From Prochlorococcus marinus bv. HNLC1 (GTDB taxonomy: Bacteria; Cyanobacteriota; Cyanobacteriia; PCC-6307; Cyanobiaceae): 64,000 nucleotides of DNA. The notes under the pieces were generated by a model. That model was not told the origin of the DNA, searched no databases, and was given only the letters and a program-made list of their open reading frames with translations. Of this stretch, positions 18,976 to 28,315 are shown one piece after another. Position 1 is the stretch's first letter, and each line of letters starts with the position of its first letter. Made by a program: the position numbers and the translations under genes. Location of the stretch: the NCBI GenBank assembly GCA_000218705.1, contig GL947594.1:580358-644357 (forward strand). Direction: 5' to 3'.

Positions 18976-20733
18976 ATGAACAATCTGAAATTAAATATTA
19001 TAAGAAAGTACCTTAAACCATTTAAAAAAGAATTATTAATTGGTGCAATTGCTTTATTAATCGTAAATATTTTAAGTGTAATAATTCCATTGGAAGTTAA
19101 AAATATCATTGACCAACTCCAAGAAGGATTTTCTAGAAATTTTATAATATCAAAATCTCTATGGCTAATACTTCTAGCAACCTTAATGGGTGTTATCCGA
19201 TTATCCTCGAGACAAATAGTTTTTGGTATTGGTAGAAAAGTAGAAGTTAAATTAAGACAAAAACTTTTTGATCACTTACTAATTCAAGATCCAGATTGGA
19301 TTCAAAAGATGGGAAGCGGAGATATTATTGCAAGAGCTACAAGTGATGTTGAAAATGTTAGGCGATTATTAGGTTTTACAGTACTAAGTCTGTGCAATAT
19401 CATTCTTGCTTATTCATTAACAATCCCATCAATGTTCTCTATTAATAAAACCTTAACTATTTCTTCTTTATTAATTTTTCCAATAATTCTTGGAATTGTA
19501 GGTTTATTTGGAGGGAGAATGGTTAATCAAAGGCGTTTACAGCAAGAGGCATTATCAAAATTAAGTGACTTAATACAAGAAGATTTATCAGGAATAAGTG
19601 CAATTAAAATTTATGCACAAGAATCATCAGAATATAATCAATTTAATAAATTTAACAAGGCTTATAGAAATGCAGCTATTAAACTTGCTAGAACAGCAAG
19701 TACATTATTTCCTCTCCTTCAGGGCATTTCATCAATTTCCTTATTACTACTACTAGCACTAGGTACATCACAACTTGAGAATGGATTTATAACTATAGGT
19801 GGATTAGTTGCATTAATACTTTATGTTGAGAGATTAGTTTTTCCTACAGCATTATTAGGATTTACACTAAATACTTTTCAATTAGGTCAAGTAAGTTTAG
19901 ATAGAATCGAAGAAATTTTTCAAAGCGAACCAAAAATTAAAAATAATAAAAGTTATAAAAAATCAAATAAAGCAATTAAAGGCTTAATTGAAGCGAAAGA
20001 TCTAAAAATAAGATACGAAAGTTCTAAAACGAATGCCTTAGATGGTATTGACCTTAAAATTTTACCTGGTGAGCTAGTTGCAATTGTTGGACCAGTTGGT
20101 TGCGGGAAAACAACATTAGCTAAAGCTTTAGGTAGAACAATAGATATTCCTAAAGATCAATTATTTATTGACAATATTGATGTAAAAAAAATAGATCTTA
20201 AATACTTAAGAAAAAATGTAGCAATTGTTCCTCAAGAAGCATTTTTATTCACATCAACAATTTCAGAAAATCTTAGATTTGGAGATCCCAAAGCATCTAT
20301 AGATTTAGTAAAAACATCAGCTAGGAAGGCAGGTCTAAGTGAGGATATTATCAATTTTCCAAAAGGATATAATACTTTAGTAGGAGAAAGAGGTATTACA
20401 CTAAGTGGTGGTCAAAGACAAAGAACAGCTTTAGGAAGGGCACTTCTTGTTAACGCTCCTGTTATTGTTCTAGATGATGCTTTGGCTAGCGTAGATAATA
20501 AAACTGCTTCTAAAATTATCAAAGAAATTAGAGATAATAAGAACAAAACTATATTAATGATAAGTCACCAATTATCAGTGGCAGCAACATGCGATAGAGT
20601 TTTAGTTATGGATAAAGGAAAGATAATTCAAGAAGGTGTTCATAAGGATTTAATAGAAAAAGATGGACTTTATAAAAATTTATGGGAAAGAGAACTAGCT
20701 GTTAAAAATTTTGAAGATAATTTAAACAAATAA
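18976..20733 (+). CDS. ABC transporter, fused permease and ATPase (MsbA/multidrug type)
   Basis: This 585-aa half-transporter would dimerise in the membrane to export lipids or hydrophobic compounds. The N-terminal half is a six-helix type-1 exporter domain (GSGDIIARATSDVENVR coupling region). The C-terminal ATPase has Walker A GPVGCGKTT (about 372), a Q-loop (VPQEAFLF), signature LSGGQRQR (about 476) and Walker B VIVLDDALASVD. Motifs are all intact. Substrate is not deducible. It lies 62 bp before msrA. Confidence 0.93.
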   Translation: MNNLKLNIIRKYLKPFKKELLIGAIALLIVNILSVIIPLEVKNIIDQLQEGFSRNFIISKSLWLILLATLMGVIRLSSRQIVFGIGRKVEVKLRQKLFDHLLIQDPDWIQKMGSGDIIARATSDVENVRRLLGFTVLSLCNIILAYSLTIPSMFSINKTLTISSLLIFPIILGIVGLFGGRMVNQRRLQQEALSKLSDLIQEDLSGISAIKIYAQESSEYNQFNKFNKAYRNAAIKLARTASTLFPLLQGISSISLLLLLALGTSQLENGFITIGGLVALILYVERLVFPTALLGFTLNTFQLGQVSLDRIEEIFQSEPKIKNNKSYKKSNKAIKGLIEAKDLKIRYESSKTNALDGIDLKILPGELVAIVGPVGCGKTTLAKALGRTIDIPKDQLFIDNIDVKKIDLKYLRKNVAIVPQEAFLFTSTISENLRFGDPKASIDLVKTSARKAGLSEDIINFPKGYNTLVGERGITLSGGQRQRTALGRALLVNAPVIVLDDALASVDNKTASKIIKEIRDNKNKTILMISHQLSVAATCDRVLVMDKGKIIQEGVHKDLIEKDGLYKNLWERELAVKNFEDNLNK

Positions 20734-20795
20734 ATTCTTACTTTAATTTTCAAAAATAATTTAAAATATTTATAATATAAATAAAAAGAATTTAA

Positions 20796-21506
20796 ATGTT
20801 TGAACTTTTTAAAAATAAAAATGATGATAAAGGTAAAAGCGATAAATTTTTCAAACACAGGATTTTAAAAACAAATATTTTTAAAGAACCAGAACTCGGA
20901 GAGGATTCAATTTTATTTGGTTGTGGATGTTTTTGGGGAGCAGAAAAGTGCTTTTGGAAACTTCCTGGAGTCATAACTACTTCTGTAGGATATTCTGGTG
21001 GCGAAACAATTAATCCGACATACAATGAAGTTTGCTCTGGCTATACAGGCCATGCTGAAGTTGTAAAAGTTGTTTGGGATAAGAAAGTCATAGATATTAG
21101 TGATTTATTGAAGATGTTTTGGGAATGTCATGACCCCACACAAAAAAATAGACAAGGAAATGATTGTGGAACGCAATATCGATCTGCTATATATTTCAAC
21201 AATAAAAACCAAGAAGAAATAATCATTAATAGCCAAAAAGCTTATCAAAAAGCTTTAGAAAATAATAATTTTGGAACAATTGAAACTGAAATAAAAAAAA
21301 TAAATAAATATTTTTATGCTGAAGACTACCACCAACAATACCTTGCATCATTTGGAAGCAGGCAATATTGTTCAGCATCTCCCACAAAAATCAATTTAAA
21401 AGACTTTGAAAATTCAAATTACAAATTAAAAGAGGAAATATGGGAAAACTTTAATTGGGAAGTTGATAAATGCGTCTTAATATCTACTAATGAACCAATT
21501 TCATAA
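20796..21506 (+). CDS. msrA: Peptide methionine (S)-S-oxide reductase MsrA
   Basis: MsrA repairs oxidised methionine with thioredoxin. The catalytic GCFWG motif (Cys45) is preceded by a 43-residue N-terminal extension that is Lys/Asp-rich. Further hallmarks are GYSGGETINPTYNEVCSGYTGHAEVV and GNDCGTQYRSAIYF. The C-terminal part (EDYHQQYLASFGSRQYCSA) contains a possible resolving cysteine. Total length is 236 aa. The tRNA-Pro gene follows on the same strand. Confidence 0.96.
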   Translation: MFELFKNKNDDKGKSDKFFKHRILKTNIFKEPELGEDSILFGCGCFWGAEKCFWKLPGVITTSVGYSGGETINPTYNEVCSGYTGHAEVVKVVWDKKVIDISDLLKMFWECHDPTQKNRQGNDCGTQYRSAIYFNNKNQEEIIINSQKAYQKALENNNFGTIETEIKKINKYFYAEDYHQQYLASFGSRQYCSASPTKINLKDFENSNYKLKEEIWENFNWEVDKCVLISTNEPIS

Positions 21507-21678
21507 ATTTAAAAATAATTAAATTAAAATGATTAAAATCTTTATTAAAATAAATTTTAAAATCATCATCCTATATTAATAGTAAGATATAAGTTGATCA
21601 AAAATTATTAATTAAGAAAATTATAAAAAAATCTATAAATCATAAAAAAGAAATTTTAGGATATCATATTTAATATAA

Positions 21679-21752
21679 CGGGGCGTAGCGCAGCTTGGTA
21701 GCGCACCACTTTGGGGTAGTGGGGGTCGTGGGTTCAAATCCCGCCGTTCCGA
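21679..21752 (+). tRNA. tRNA-Pro (TGG)
   Basis: The 74-nt cloverleaf has acceptor arms CGGGGCG and CGTTCCG pairing through two G-U pairs, and discriminator A. The D arm is GCGCAGCTTGGTAGCGC, the anticodon arm CCACT-TTGGGGT-AGTGG gives anticodon TGG, and the T arm is CGTGGGTTCAAATCCCG. CCA is not encoded, as usual in cyanobacteria. tRNA genes often serve as integration sites, but I see no att duplication. Confidence 0.97.
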
Positions 21753-21754
21753 TA

Positions 21755-21910
21755 TTAATCCTTATTATCACTATTTATTAATGATTTATATAATTTAAAT
21801 GAACTAACACCAACTGCCAAAAATGTAAAGGATGAGAAAAATATTAATATTCCTAAAGTTAAATTAGAGACTTCTACTTCACCTAATTGAATAGATATAA
21901 AATAATACAT
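21755..21910 (-). CDS. Small single-pass membrane protein, 51 aa
   Basis: The reverse strand reads MYYFISIQLGEVEVSNLTLG, then the hydrophobic segment ILIFFSSFTFLAVGVSSF and a short polar tail (KLYKSLINSDNKD). This is one membrane helix with a charged C-terminus, like many small photosynthetic-complex subunits, though I cannot match a named family. It ends 3 bp from the tRNA-Pro 3' end and is convergent with it. It lies downstream of uppP on the same strand. Confidence 0.65.
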   Translation of the reverse strand: MYYFISIQLGEVEVSNLTLGILIFFSSFTFLAVGVSSFKLYKSLINSDNKD

Positions 21911-21959
21911 TTATTAAAAATAAGCATTTAAAGACTAGCATAAATATTAAATATTTTTA

Positions 21960-22760
21960 TTAAAAAATTTCCCAAAATAAAATTAATATCCCAAAAAATA
22001 ATTTATAAAAAATAAAAGCCTTTAAACCTTTCAATGAAATATATCTAATTAAAAATTTAATTGAAATATATGAAGTTATGAAAGCTGAAATTAAAGCAAC
22101 AAAAAGAGGTCCATAAGATATAAATAGATTTCCTTTAATTGAACTAAAAATTTCAACCAAAGCAGCTAATGATATTGCTGGTATTCCAAGTAAGAAAGAA
22201 AACTTTGCAGCATCAACTCTTTCCCAACCAAGTAAAAGGGCCATAGTTATGGTTATTCCTGATCTAGAAACGCCAGGAATTATAGCGAAAGACTGGGCTA
22301 AACCTATAAGAAAACTATTTAAAAAACTATGATTTTCTAATGTGATATCTTTATTTTTTGTTAATTGTGATAAGTACATTAATAAAGCTGTAAGAATTGA
22401 AATGACACCAATTAATACATTTGAGCGGAGATATGTTTCATAAAACTGAGGTATTATAAACTTGATAAATCCGCCTAATAATACAATAGAAATTGAACCG
22501 ATTAATATTGATATGAATATTTTTCTTTTATACAAATAATTATTTACGAAGGAAATACCATTAATAGTTCTAAAATCTTTTCTAAAATATATTAATATGG
22601 CTAAAACACTTGCAATTTGAACTATTGCAGATAGAGAGGATCCTGGATCTTGTAAACCGAAAAATTCAGACAATACTTTTAAGTGGGCACTACTACTAAT
22701 TGGTAAAAATTCAGTAAATCCTTGAATAATTCCATAAAATAAATATTTAAGATAATTCAA
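21960..22760 (-). CDS. uppP: Undecaprenyl-diphosphatase UppP/BacA
   Basis: UppP recycles the C55 carrier lipid for peptidoglycan and surface polysaccharide synthesis. The 266-aa polytopic protein shows the first catalytic motif GFTEFLPISSSAHL (14-27) and the second PGVSRSGITI (about 163-172), which form the phosphatase site across the membrane. Length is standard. The start ATG lies at the beginning of helix 1. Confidence 0.96.
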   Translation of the reverse strand: MNYLKYLFYGIIQGFTEFLPISSSAHLKVLSEFFGLQDPGSSLSAIVQIASVLAILIYFRKDFRTINGISFVNNYLYKRKIFISILIGSISIVLLGGFIKFIIPQFYETYLRSNVLIGVISILTALLMYLSQLTKNKDITLENHSFLNSFLIGLAQSFAIIPGVSRSGITITMALLLGWERVDAAKFSFLLGIPAISLAALVEIFSSIKGNLFISYGPLFVALISAFITSYISIKFLIRYISLKGLKAFIFYKLFFGILILFWEIF

Positions 22761-22842
22761 GAAAGGTTCTCATAAAGTATTTTCATTTAGTATAGGAATA
22801 AATATTTATAAAAAAATTTCTTTTACCAATTTTTAAACTAAA

Positions 22843-23121
22843 ATGACCTATAAAATAATTTTTAAATTTCTATTTATATTGGGAATCTTGAATATAGCAA
22901 ATCCAATAAAAGCTAATTATTGGCTAGTTATAGGTACATATAGACAAGGGCCAAGTGGTAGGCCAGAAGTAAGTGGTATAACAAGTCCATCTTTATATTC
23001 TTTACCTATGAAAAATTTAGAAACCTGTTTAATAGCTGGTGAAAAAATTACAAAAGAGATATACAAACCAGTCTGGCAATTTGATAGTAAATGGACATGT
23101 ATTTATGGAGGTAAAGATTAA
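22843..23121 (+). CDS. Secreted hypothetical protein, 92 aa
   Basis: A signal peptide (FKFLFILGILNIANPIKA, cleavage about residue 24) precedes a mature domain NYWLVIGTYRQGPSGRPEVS with two cysteines (LETCLIAG and KWTCIYGG) that could form a disulfide. The domain resembles a small SPOR-like or carbohydrate-facing periplasmic module, but I do not recognise a family. It is convergent with the 44-aa gene 5 bp downstream. Confidence 0.75.
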   Translation: MTYKIIFKFLFILGILNIANPIKANYWLVIGTYRQGPSGRPEVSGITSPSLYSLPMKNLETCLIAGEKITKEIYKPVWQFDSKWTCIYGGKD

Positions 23122-23126
23122 ATTAT

Positions 23127-23261
23127 TTACCTTTTTACATCATGAGCGCAACCATCTCCTTTATAGTTATCACTTTCGTAAAAATTACTTTTTGTACCAA
23201 AGTAAGCAGTCAATAAAACAAAAGGAAAGCTAAAAAAGAAAAGTACCGTTGTTAATTCCAT
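23127..23261 (-). CDS. Small membrane protein, 44 aa
   Basis: The sequence MELTTVLFFFSFPFVLLTAYFG forms one N-terminal membrane helix. It is followed by TKSNFYESDNYKGDGCAHDVKR, a short polar tail with one cysteine and histidine. It looks like a thylakoid or plasma membrane mini-protein with no named family. It lies 53 bp upstream of a second mini-protein gene's position on the same strand order (23315-23440). Confidence 0.6.
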   Translation of the reverse strand: MELTTVLFFFSFPFVLLTAYFGTKSNFYESDNYKGDGCAHDVKR

Positions 23262-23314
23262 ATAATATTATATGAGTATTTTGAATAAAAGCTCTTTATG
23301 TTCACCAAAGTTCT

Positions 23315-23440
23315 TTAATAATCTTTAGGTCCTTTAATGCCAAGGTAGAAAAATACAGCCAGTCCTATTAATAATAAAGCACCCGAGGCTGCTGCAGATG
23401 GTACAAATCCACCTATAGCAAAAGAGGAAAAACTATACAT
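23315..23440 (-). CDS. Small single-pass membrane protein, 41 aa
   Basis: MYSFSSFAIGGFVPSAAASG is followed by ALLLIGLAVFFYLGI and ends KGPKDY. The helix is preceded by a small-residue-rich segment, and the tail KGPKD resembles those of low-molecular-weight photosystem or cytochrome b6f subunits. I cannot assign it to a named one. Codon-level integrity and the adjacent similar-sized gene support a real gene. Confidence 0.6.
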   Translation of the reverse strand: MYSFSSFAIGGFVPSAAASGALLLIGLAVFFYLGIKGPKDY

Positions 23441-23531
23441 TAAATATTTAAATAATCTTTTTGAATATTATCAATATATAAAATTCCTATTACGAAAAAT
23501 ATCGAGTCGAAGATATTTAAAATTTATTTCT

Positions 23532-24479
23532 TTAAATATTCAATGAAACACTTATTAATTCTCGATTTTTATTTAATAAGATCATATATTTAGAATTAAT
23601 TTCATTAAAACTTTTTTGAGGAATTGAGCAATTCAACATTCTTAGAAAATTTGTTAATTGATTATCAACTAGAGCATTACCCTTAATTCTTAACATTTCA
23701 TTTTCTTGATTAGATTTCCATTGATCCATGTATGAAAAATTTTTTGGCCTTATTTGCCAAATCTTCTCAATTAATTGCCAAATTTTCAAATATTCATTTA
23801 AGTTTTTTTGTATTTTTGATCTATATTCTATTTCTCTTGTATGGAGTGGTGGTTTTACATTCTCTGAGGAAATCATCTGAGAAGAAATTTGATTAACACC
23901 TAAGAACCAACCTTCTAAAATTAAAATTTCAGGAAAATCTATTTTCCAGCAACTTCTATCTCCTAATCCATTTCTTAATGACTTGTCAAAAACTGGATAA
24001 TTAAATCTTCCAGTATTCTTCCATTCTAAAATTCTCTCTTCAATCAAAGAAATTGAATGACTTCCAGGGAAGCCTCTTGACACATTCCATGGATTATCTT
24101 TTATAGCTATATTCATCTCTTTAAAAGGCAAGTAAAAATCATCCATAGAAACTACAGAAGTTTTAATATCCATTTTTAATGAAAGTCTTTCAATTAGTAA
24201 ACCAAGGGTTGTTTTTCCTGTTCCAGGTAAAGCTGATAAGCCAATAACTATTCTCTTATTCGTAGATTTTTTTAAAGTATAAATATCAGATAATATTGGT
24301 AAAATAACTCCCCAAAGCCAATCATCTCTATAATTTTCGCGATAATACTCAGAAACATATGACAAGATCTCTCTTTCTTTTTCCCAAAAATTTATCCATT
24401 CATCAAGTTTCAATCCTGAAATATCATTGATTAGTTTTTCATAATTATTTAAAGGAAATTTAATTTTGTCTAAATTCAT
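23532..24479 (-). CDS. Glycerate kinase, plant/cyanobacterial GLYK type
   Basis: This P-loop kinase phosphorylates D-glycerate to 3-phosphoglycerate, the last step of photorespiration in plants and cyanobacteria. The 315-aa protein has Walker A ALPGTGKTT (about 83-91), a lid/substrate DDFYLPF motif and EGWFLGV at Walker B, as in PRK/UDK-like kinases. It ends before the mini-protein genes and is 7 bp after the HAD phosphatase. Glycerate released from glucosylglycerate is a second likely substrate source here. Confidence 0.88.
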   Translation of the reverse strand: MNLDKIKFPLNNYEKLINDISGLKLDEWINFWEKEREILSYVSEYYRENYRDDWLWGVILPILSDIYTLKKSTNKRIVIGLSALPGTGKTTLGLLIERLSLKMDIKTSVVSMDDFYLPFKEMNIAIKDNPWNVSRGFPGSHSISLIEERILEWKNTGRFNYPVFDKSLRNGLGDRSCWKIDFPEILILEGWFLGVNQISSQMISSENVKPPLHTREIEYRSKIQKNLNEYLKIWQLIEKIWQIRPKNFSYMDQWKSNQENEMLRIKGNALVDNQLTNFLRMLNCSIPQKSFNEINSKYMILLNKNRELISVSLNI

Positions 24480-24486
24480 AAAGTAA

Positions 24487-25284
24487 TCATTTATTCAATA
24501 ACTTTGTAACTAATTTAGAAACCTCTTCTTTCCATCCATAACCATGAGGTTTTTTAGAAATACAAAATTCGTTTCCTTTTAATTGATTTAAAAGTAATTG
24601 ATTTGGTCCTTTAATTCCTGAAATAACTATTTTATAATTTGAATTCATTAAAAGTGGTAAATCATTTGGAGAATCGCCTAAACCAATTATTTGTACATTT
24701 AAATTTTTGTTTTTATTTAAAAGTGTTTTTATAGCTATTCCTTTATTAGAATTTTTAGATAGCAAATGACTCATTCTATTTCCTCTAAAGATATCAACAT
24801 CATATATTTCACAAAGTCTCTTTAAATCTTCATCAAAAGTATCTGGTGGATTTAAAAATGGCATACTCCAATGCCTATCTCTCATTAAATTTAAAGAATC
24901 CCCCTGAAGTCCAGTTAAATTTGTAGCTTCATCATCAGATAATGTATTAAGAGGTCTTAATTTAAAATTTATATTATCAGAAAGATTATTCAAAATTTTC
25001 TCCAAAATATTATAACTTTTACCTAATATAATTTTCCATTCTTTCCCATCAGAATACTCTCCATATATTGCACCGCCATTCTCAACGATATAAGGATCTT
25101 TTAGGTTTAGATCATCTCTAATAATCTTTACTTCAGATTTAGTTTTACTAGTACAAAGAATTACTGGGATTCCTAATCTTTGCAACCAGGTTATTGTTTC
25201 TTTTGCTGGTGTTAAATCATAAAAATGATCCATAAGTGTTCCATCAACATCAGATACTATCCAAATTTTTGAATTATTAATCAT
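24487..25284 (-). CDS. gpgP: HAD phosphatase, glucosyl-/mannosyl-3-phosphoglycerate phosphatase family
   Basis: The 265-aa HAD-IIB protein has motif I SDVDGTLMD (nucleophile Asp12, acid Asp14), motif II LCTSKT, a C2b cap and motif IV GLGDSPNDLPLL. It belongs to the mannosyl-3-phosphoglycerate phosphatase subgroup. Next to gpgS, the likely substrate is glucosyl-3-phosphoglycerate, giving the osmolyte glucosylglycerate. It overlaps the phosphorylase stop by 4 bp, so coupled translation is likely. Substrate is inferred from context. Confidence 0.88.
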   Translation of the reverse strand: MINNSKIWIVSDVDGTLMDHFYDLTPAKETITWLQRLGIPVILCTSKTKSEVKIIRDDLNLKDPYIVENGGAIYGEYSDGKEWKIILGKSYNILEKILNNLSDNINFKLRPLNTLSDDEATNLTGLQGDSLNLMRDRHWSMPFLNPPDTFDEDLKRLCEIYDVDIFRGNRMSHLLSKNSNKGIAIKTLLNKNKNLNVQIIGLGDSPNDLPLLMNSNYKIVISGIKGPNQLLLNQLKGNEFCISKKPHGYGWKEEVSKLVTKLLNK

Positions 25285-27079
25285 TTATTTTTACCAATCC
25301 ATAAGACTTGAAAAGGATCAAGGACAAAATTTAAATTACTATATTCTTTACCAGATAGATAATCGCAATAATTACACTCATCTTTTAAAGAATTGTTTAA
25401 AGAATCATCAATTGAAAAATCTAATTTATTATCAGTAATATTATGTATAGCAATTATTGAATTATTTTCAACTCCTCTTTGAATTGCTACTATATCTCTT
25501 CTACCTTTCGTTAAGCATTTCATCTCTGCAGATGGATGAAATGACTTAATTTTTGATCTTATTTTCATTGCATTACTTAAAATTTCTAAATTTTTCCTTG
25601 CTACAGAATTTTTATCCTCTAACTGTATTAATAATTTATTAAATTCAAATTTTTCACGATTTAAATCCCTTCTTTCCCCTGTCAAAGAAAATCTTTTAAT
25701 ATCATTTTCAGATCCTAATAAAGCAGGCAAATAGAAAGCTGGAACACCTTTTAATGCCATTACGAGAAGTTGAGATAATATAAATCTTTCTTGCTGAAAA
25801 CGTTGAGAATTTCTACTTGAATCCTCCATAGCACTCCACCAACTTATATTTAACTCATAAGGCTTATCTTCTCCATTAAATAATCTTCTGTGGCTAATTA
25901 GTCCCCCCCTTTTTTCACAATTAATTAGTAGTTGTTTTATTCGCTCTTCATTCATTAAACCTTCCAAAGGCCTCAAACCTACTCCATCATGTGAAGCTGT
26001 GAAATTAAAAAGCGTTGTATTTTCTGGTAGCATTGGCCAATTATAAATCCAGGTATTTAGTATGTCTGCACGGGAAGTAACTACTGCCTCTAATAAGAGA
26101 GGTGGGAGCGGAAAATTATATGCCATATGAGCTTCATCCTCTGTTTCAAGATAAGAAAGATTTTCCTTTTGAGGAACATTTGTCTCGGTTATTAAAACTC
26201 CATCACTTAAGAGGCTAGAAAGTTTTATTCTTAATACTTTTACTATCAAATGAGCTTTTGAGAGATGTAAACAAGTAGTTCCAGATTGTTTCCAAATAAA
26301 TCCACGGCATCTAATCTGAACCACTTAATTCCATGATTAATATATAAAATCACTAAATTTAAAAACTCTAAGAGCATTCTTGGATTTTGCCAATTTAAAT
26401 CAACCTGATCAGGCCCAAAGGTTGTCCATACCTTCTTAGGACCTTCACTTGTATTAATTTGAGAGAATAATGAGGAACTTCTTGGTCTAATTACATTACT
26501 CCAATCTAAATCTTCTGAAGGTGCAAAAATATTTGATAAACCTGGTTCTTGTCCTTTTTTAAACTGTTGTACCCAAGGATGAGAAGATGAAACATGATTA
26601 AGAACTAAATCTGCCATCAAAATATATTTTTTAGATAATCTTTTTAAATCATTCCAATTTCCAAACTTTTCATCTAATAATTTATGGCTTGATACAGCAA
26701 ATCCACCATCACTTGTTGACTTCAAGAATGGAAGAATATGAACTACTTTAGATAATTCTTGGAAGTACTTTTCCAGAATAATATTTAAAGTAACTAAGGT
26801 TGGCTCACCTTCTCTTTGAACTGAATCAGCATAAGTTATTAATACAGAATGATTTTGATTCCATGAAATTATTCTATTCTCATTGATAAAACCAGATTCA
26901 TTTTGATATTGAAAAAGTATCTTTGATAACTGAGATAAAACTACATTTAATTCTTCGCTATCATGATCATGGTAGATTATTTCCAATAATTCTTTAAGAT
27001 TAAATCTATCTAAATTTTTATTTAAATTATTTTTCATTACTTTGAAAAAATCTTCGAAGTTATTACTACTATTCTGCAC
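25281..27079 (-). pseudogene. GH13_18 phosphorylase (sucrose or glucosylglycerate phosphorylase), frameshifted
   Basis: Two reading frames (from about 27079 or 27037 to 26302, and 26302 to 25281) make one GH13 phosphorylase of about 590 aa. The first frame ends FRLDAV, which holds the nucleophile Asp, and then runs out of frame. The second resumes as GFIWKQSGTTCLHL with the acid/base Glu in LITETNVPQ and the third Asp in ASHDGVGLRP. One G missing from GTGGGA (26302-26303) explains the break. The neighbours gpgS, phosphatase and glycerate kinase make glucosylglycerate a better substrate guess than sucrose. Start is GTG 27079 or ATG 27037; the latter leaves 54 bp to divergent gpgS. Confidence 0.85.
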
Positions 27080-27091
27080 ATCAAATAGCAA

Positions 27092-28294
27092 ATGGACTTT
27101 CAACAAGGATTAATCACAACAATTCATGAATATGGTATTACGAAAGATTTAATCAACGAATTAAATAAAGGGTTAAAGAATAGACCAACTGCAATATTAA
27201 TTCCTTGCTTATATGAAGAATTTGAAAGACCTGCATTAAAATCTATAAAAGAAGTTCTTAAAAATTTAAATGGATTAAATGAGCTTGTAATTGCCTTATC
27301 AGCAAAGTCAATAGAACAGGTAAAAAGCGCAAAATCATTTTTTGAATCAATGCCATTTCCCGTTCATTTACAATGGACGAATTCCCCTTCAGTTATAGAA
27401 CTTCTCAAATCTCAAGAAAAAAATGGTCTTGAATTACTTGGAACTCCTGGAAAAGGTTGGGCAGTTTGGCAAGGGATAGGAGTTGCGACAAGAAAATCTG
27501 AAGTAGTTGCATTATTTGATGCTGATATAAGAACATTCAGTTCATTATATCCTTCTAAAATGATTCTACCTTTGTTAGATGATTCATATGGAATCTCATA
27601 CGTAAAGGCTTTTTATAGCAGATTATCTCTAGAAACTAATGAATTACAGGGCAGAGCAACAAGGTTATTTGTTGGACCGCTATTAGATAGCTTAGAGCAA
27701 TTGGTTGGGAAAGGTCCATTTCTACAATATCTCCAGTCATTTAGATATCCATTAGCAGGAGAATTCGCATTTACTAAAGATCTTGCCATGAATCTAAGAA
27801 TTCCTTGTGACTGGGGTTTAGAGATAGGTCTTCTTTCAGAGGTATATAGGAATGTAAGGACATCTAAAATTGCGCAAGTAGATCTTGGGCTATTTGATCA
27901 TAAACATAAAACCATAGGATCATCTGCAAAGGATGGTTTACAAAGAATGTGTACTGAAATTTTATCAAGTGTTTTAAGAGGATTAATGGAGCACCAAGCT
28001 GAAACATTAACTAATACAAAACTTTCAACATTAGAAGTCCTCTATAAAAGGGTTGGGGAAGATAGAGTTAAACAATTTGGATTAGATTCTGCGATAAACA
28101 AAATTCCATATGATAGGCATGAAGAGGAACTATCTGTACAAAAATTTGCAAAATTACTTAGACCTGCAACTGAAAATTTCTTAAAAAGTCCCGCTACACA
28201 ACAATTACCTAGTTGGTCACGCGTTCTATCCTGCGAGAAGCGTCTACAAGAAGATTTAGCAATTTCTGGTTCAAAAGATATAATTTTTAAATAA
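27092..28294 (+). CDS. gpgS: Glucosyl-3-phosphoglycerate synthase
   Basis: GpgS transfers glucose from a nucleotide sugar to 3-phosphoglycerate, the first step to glucosylglycerate. The 400-aa GT-A enzyme shows LIPCLYEEFERPAL near the N-terminus, the GTPGKGWAVWQG loop (118-128) and the metal-binding DAD (143-145) in ALFDADIRTF. CDWGLEIGLLSE resembles the acceptor/catalytic region. It is divergent from the phosphorylase and forms with the three minus-strand genes a compatible-solute cluster. Confidence 0.93.
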   Translation: MDFQQGLITTIHEYGITKDLINELNKGLKNRPTAILIPCLYEEFERPALKSIKEVLKNLNGLNELVIALSAKSIEQVKSAKSFFESMPFPVHLQWTNSPSVIELLKSQEKNGLELLGTPGKGWAVWQGIGVATRKSEVVALFDADIRTFSSLYPSKMILPLLDDSYGISYVKAFYSRLSLETNELQGRATRLFVGPLLDSLEQLVGKGPFLQYLQSFRYPLAGEFAFTKDLAMNLRIPCDWGLEIGLLSEVYRNVRTSKIAQVDLGLFDHKHKTIGSSAKDGLQRMCTEILSSVLRGLMEHQAETLTNTKLSTLEVLYKRVGEDRVKQFGLDSAINKIPYDRHEEELSVQKFAKLLRPATENFLKSPATQQLPSWSRVLSCEKRLQEDLAISGSKDIIFK

Positions 28295-28315
28295 TAAAAA
28301 ATTTACAAATATTTT

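Noticed and set aside
21679-21752. tRNA-Pro as an integration site for a mobile island
   Set aside because: I found no repeated 3' tRNA fragment nearby and no integrase gene, so there is no support for an attachment site.
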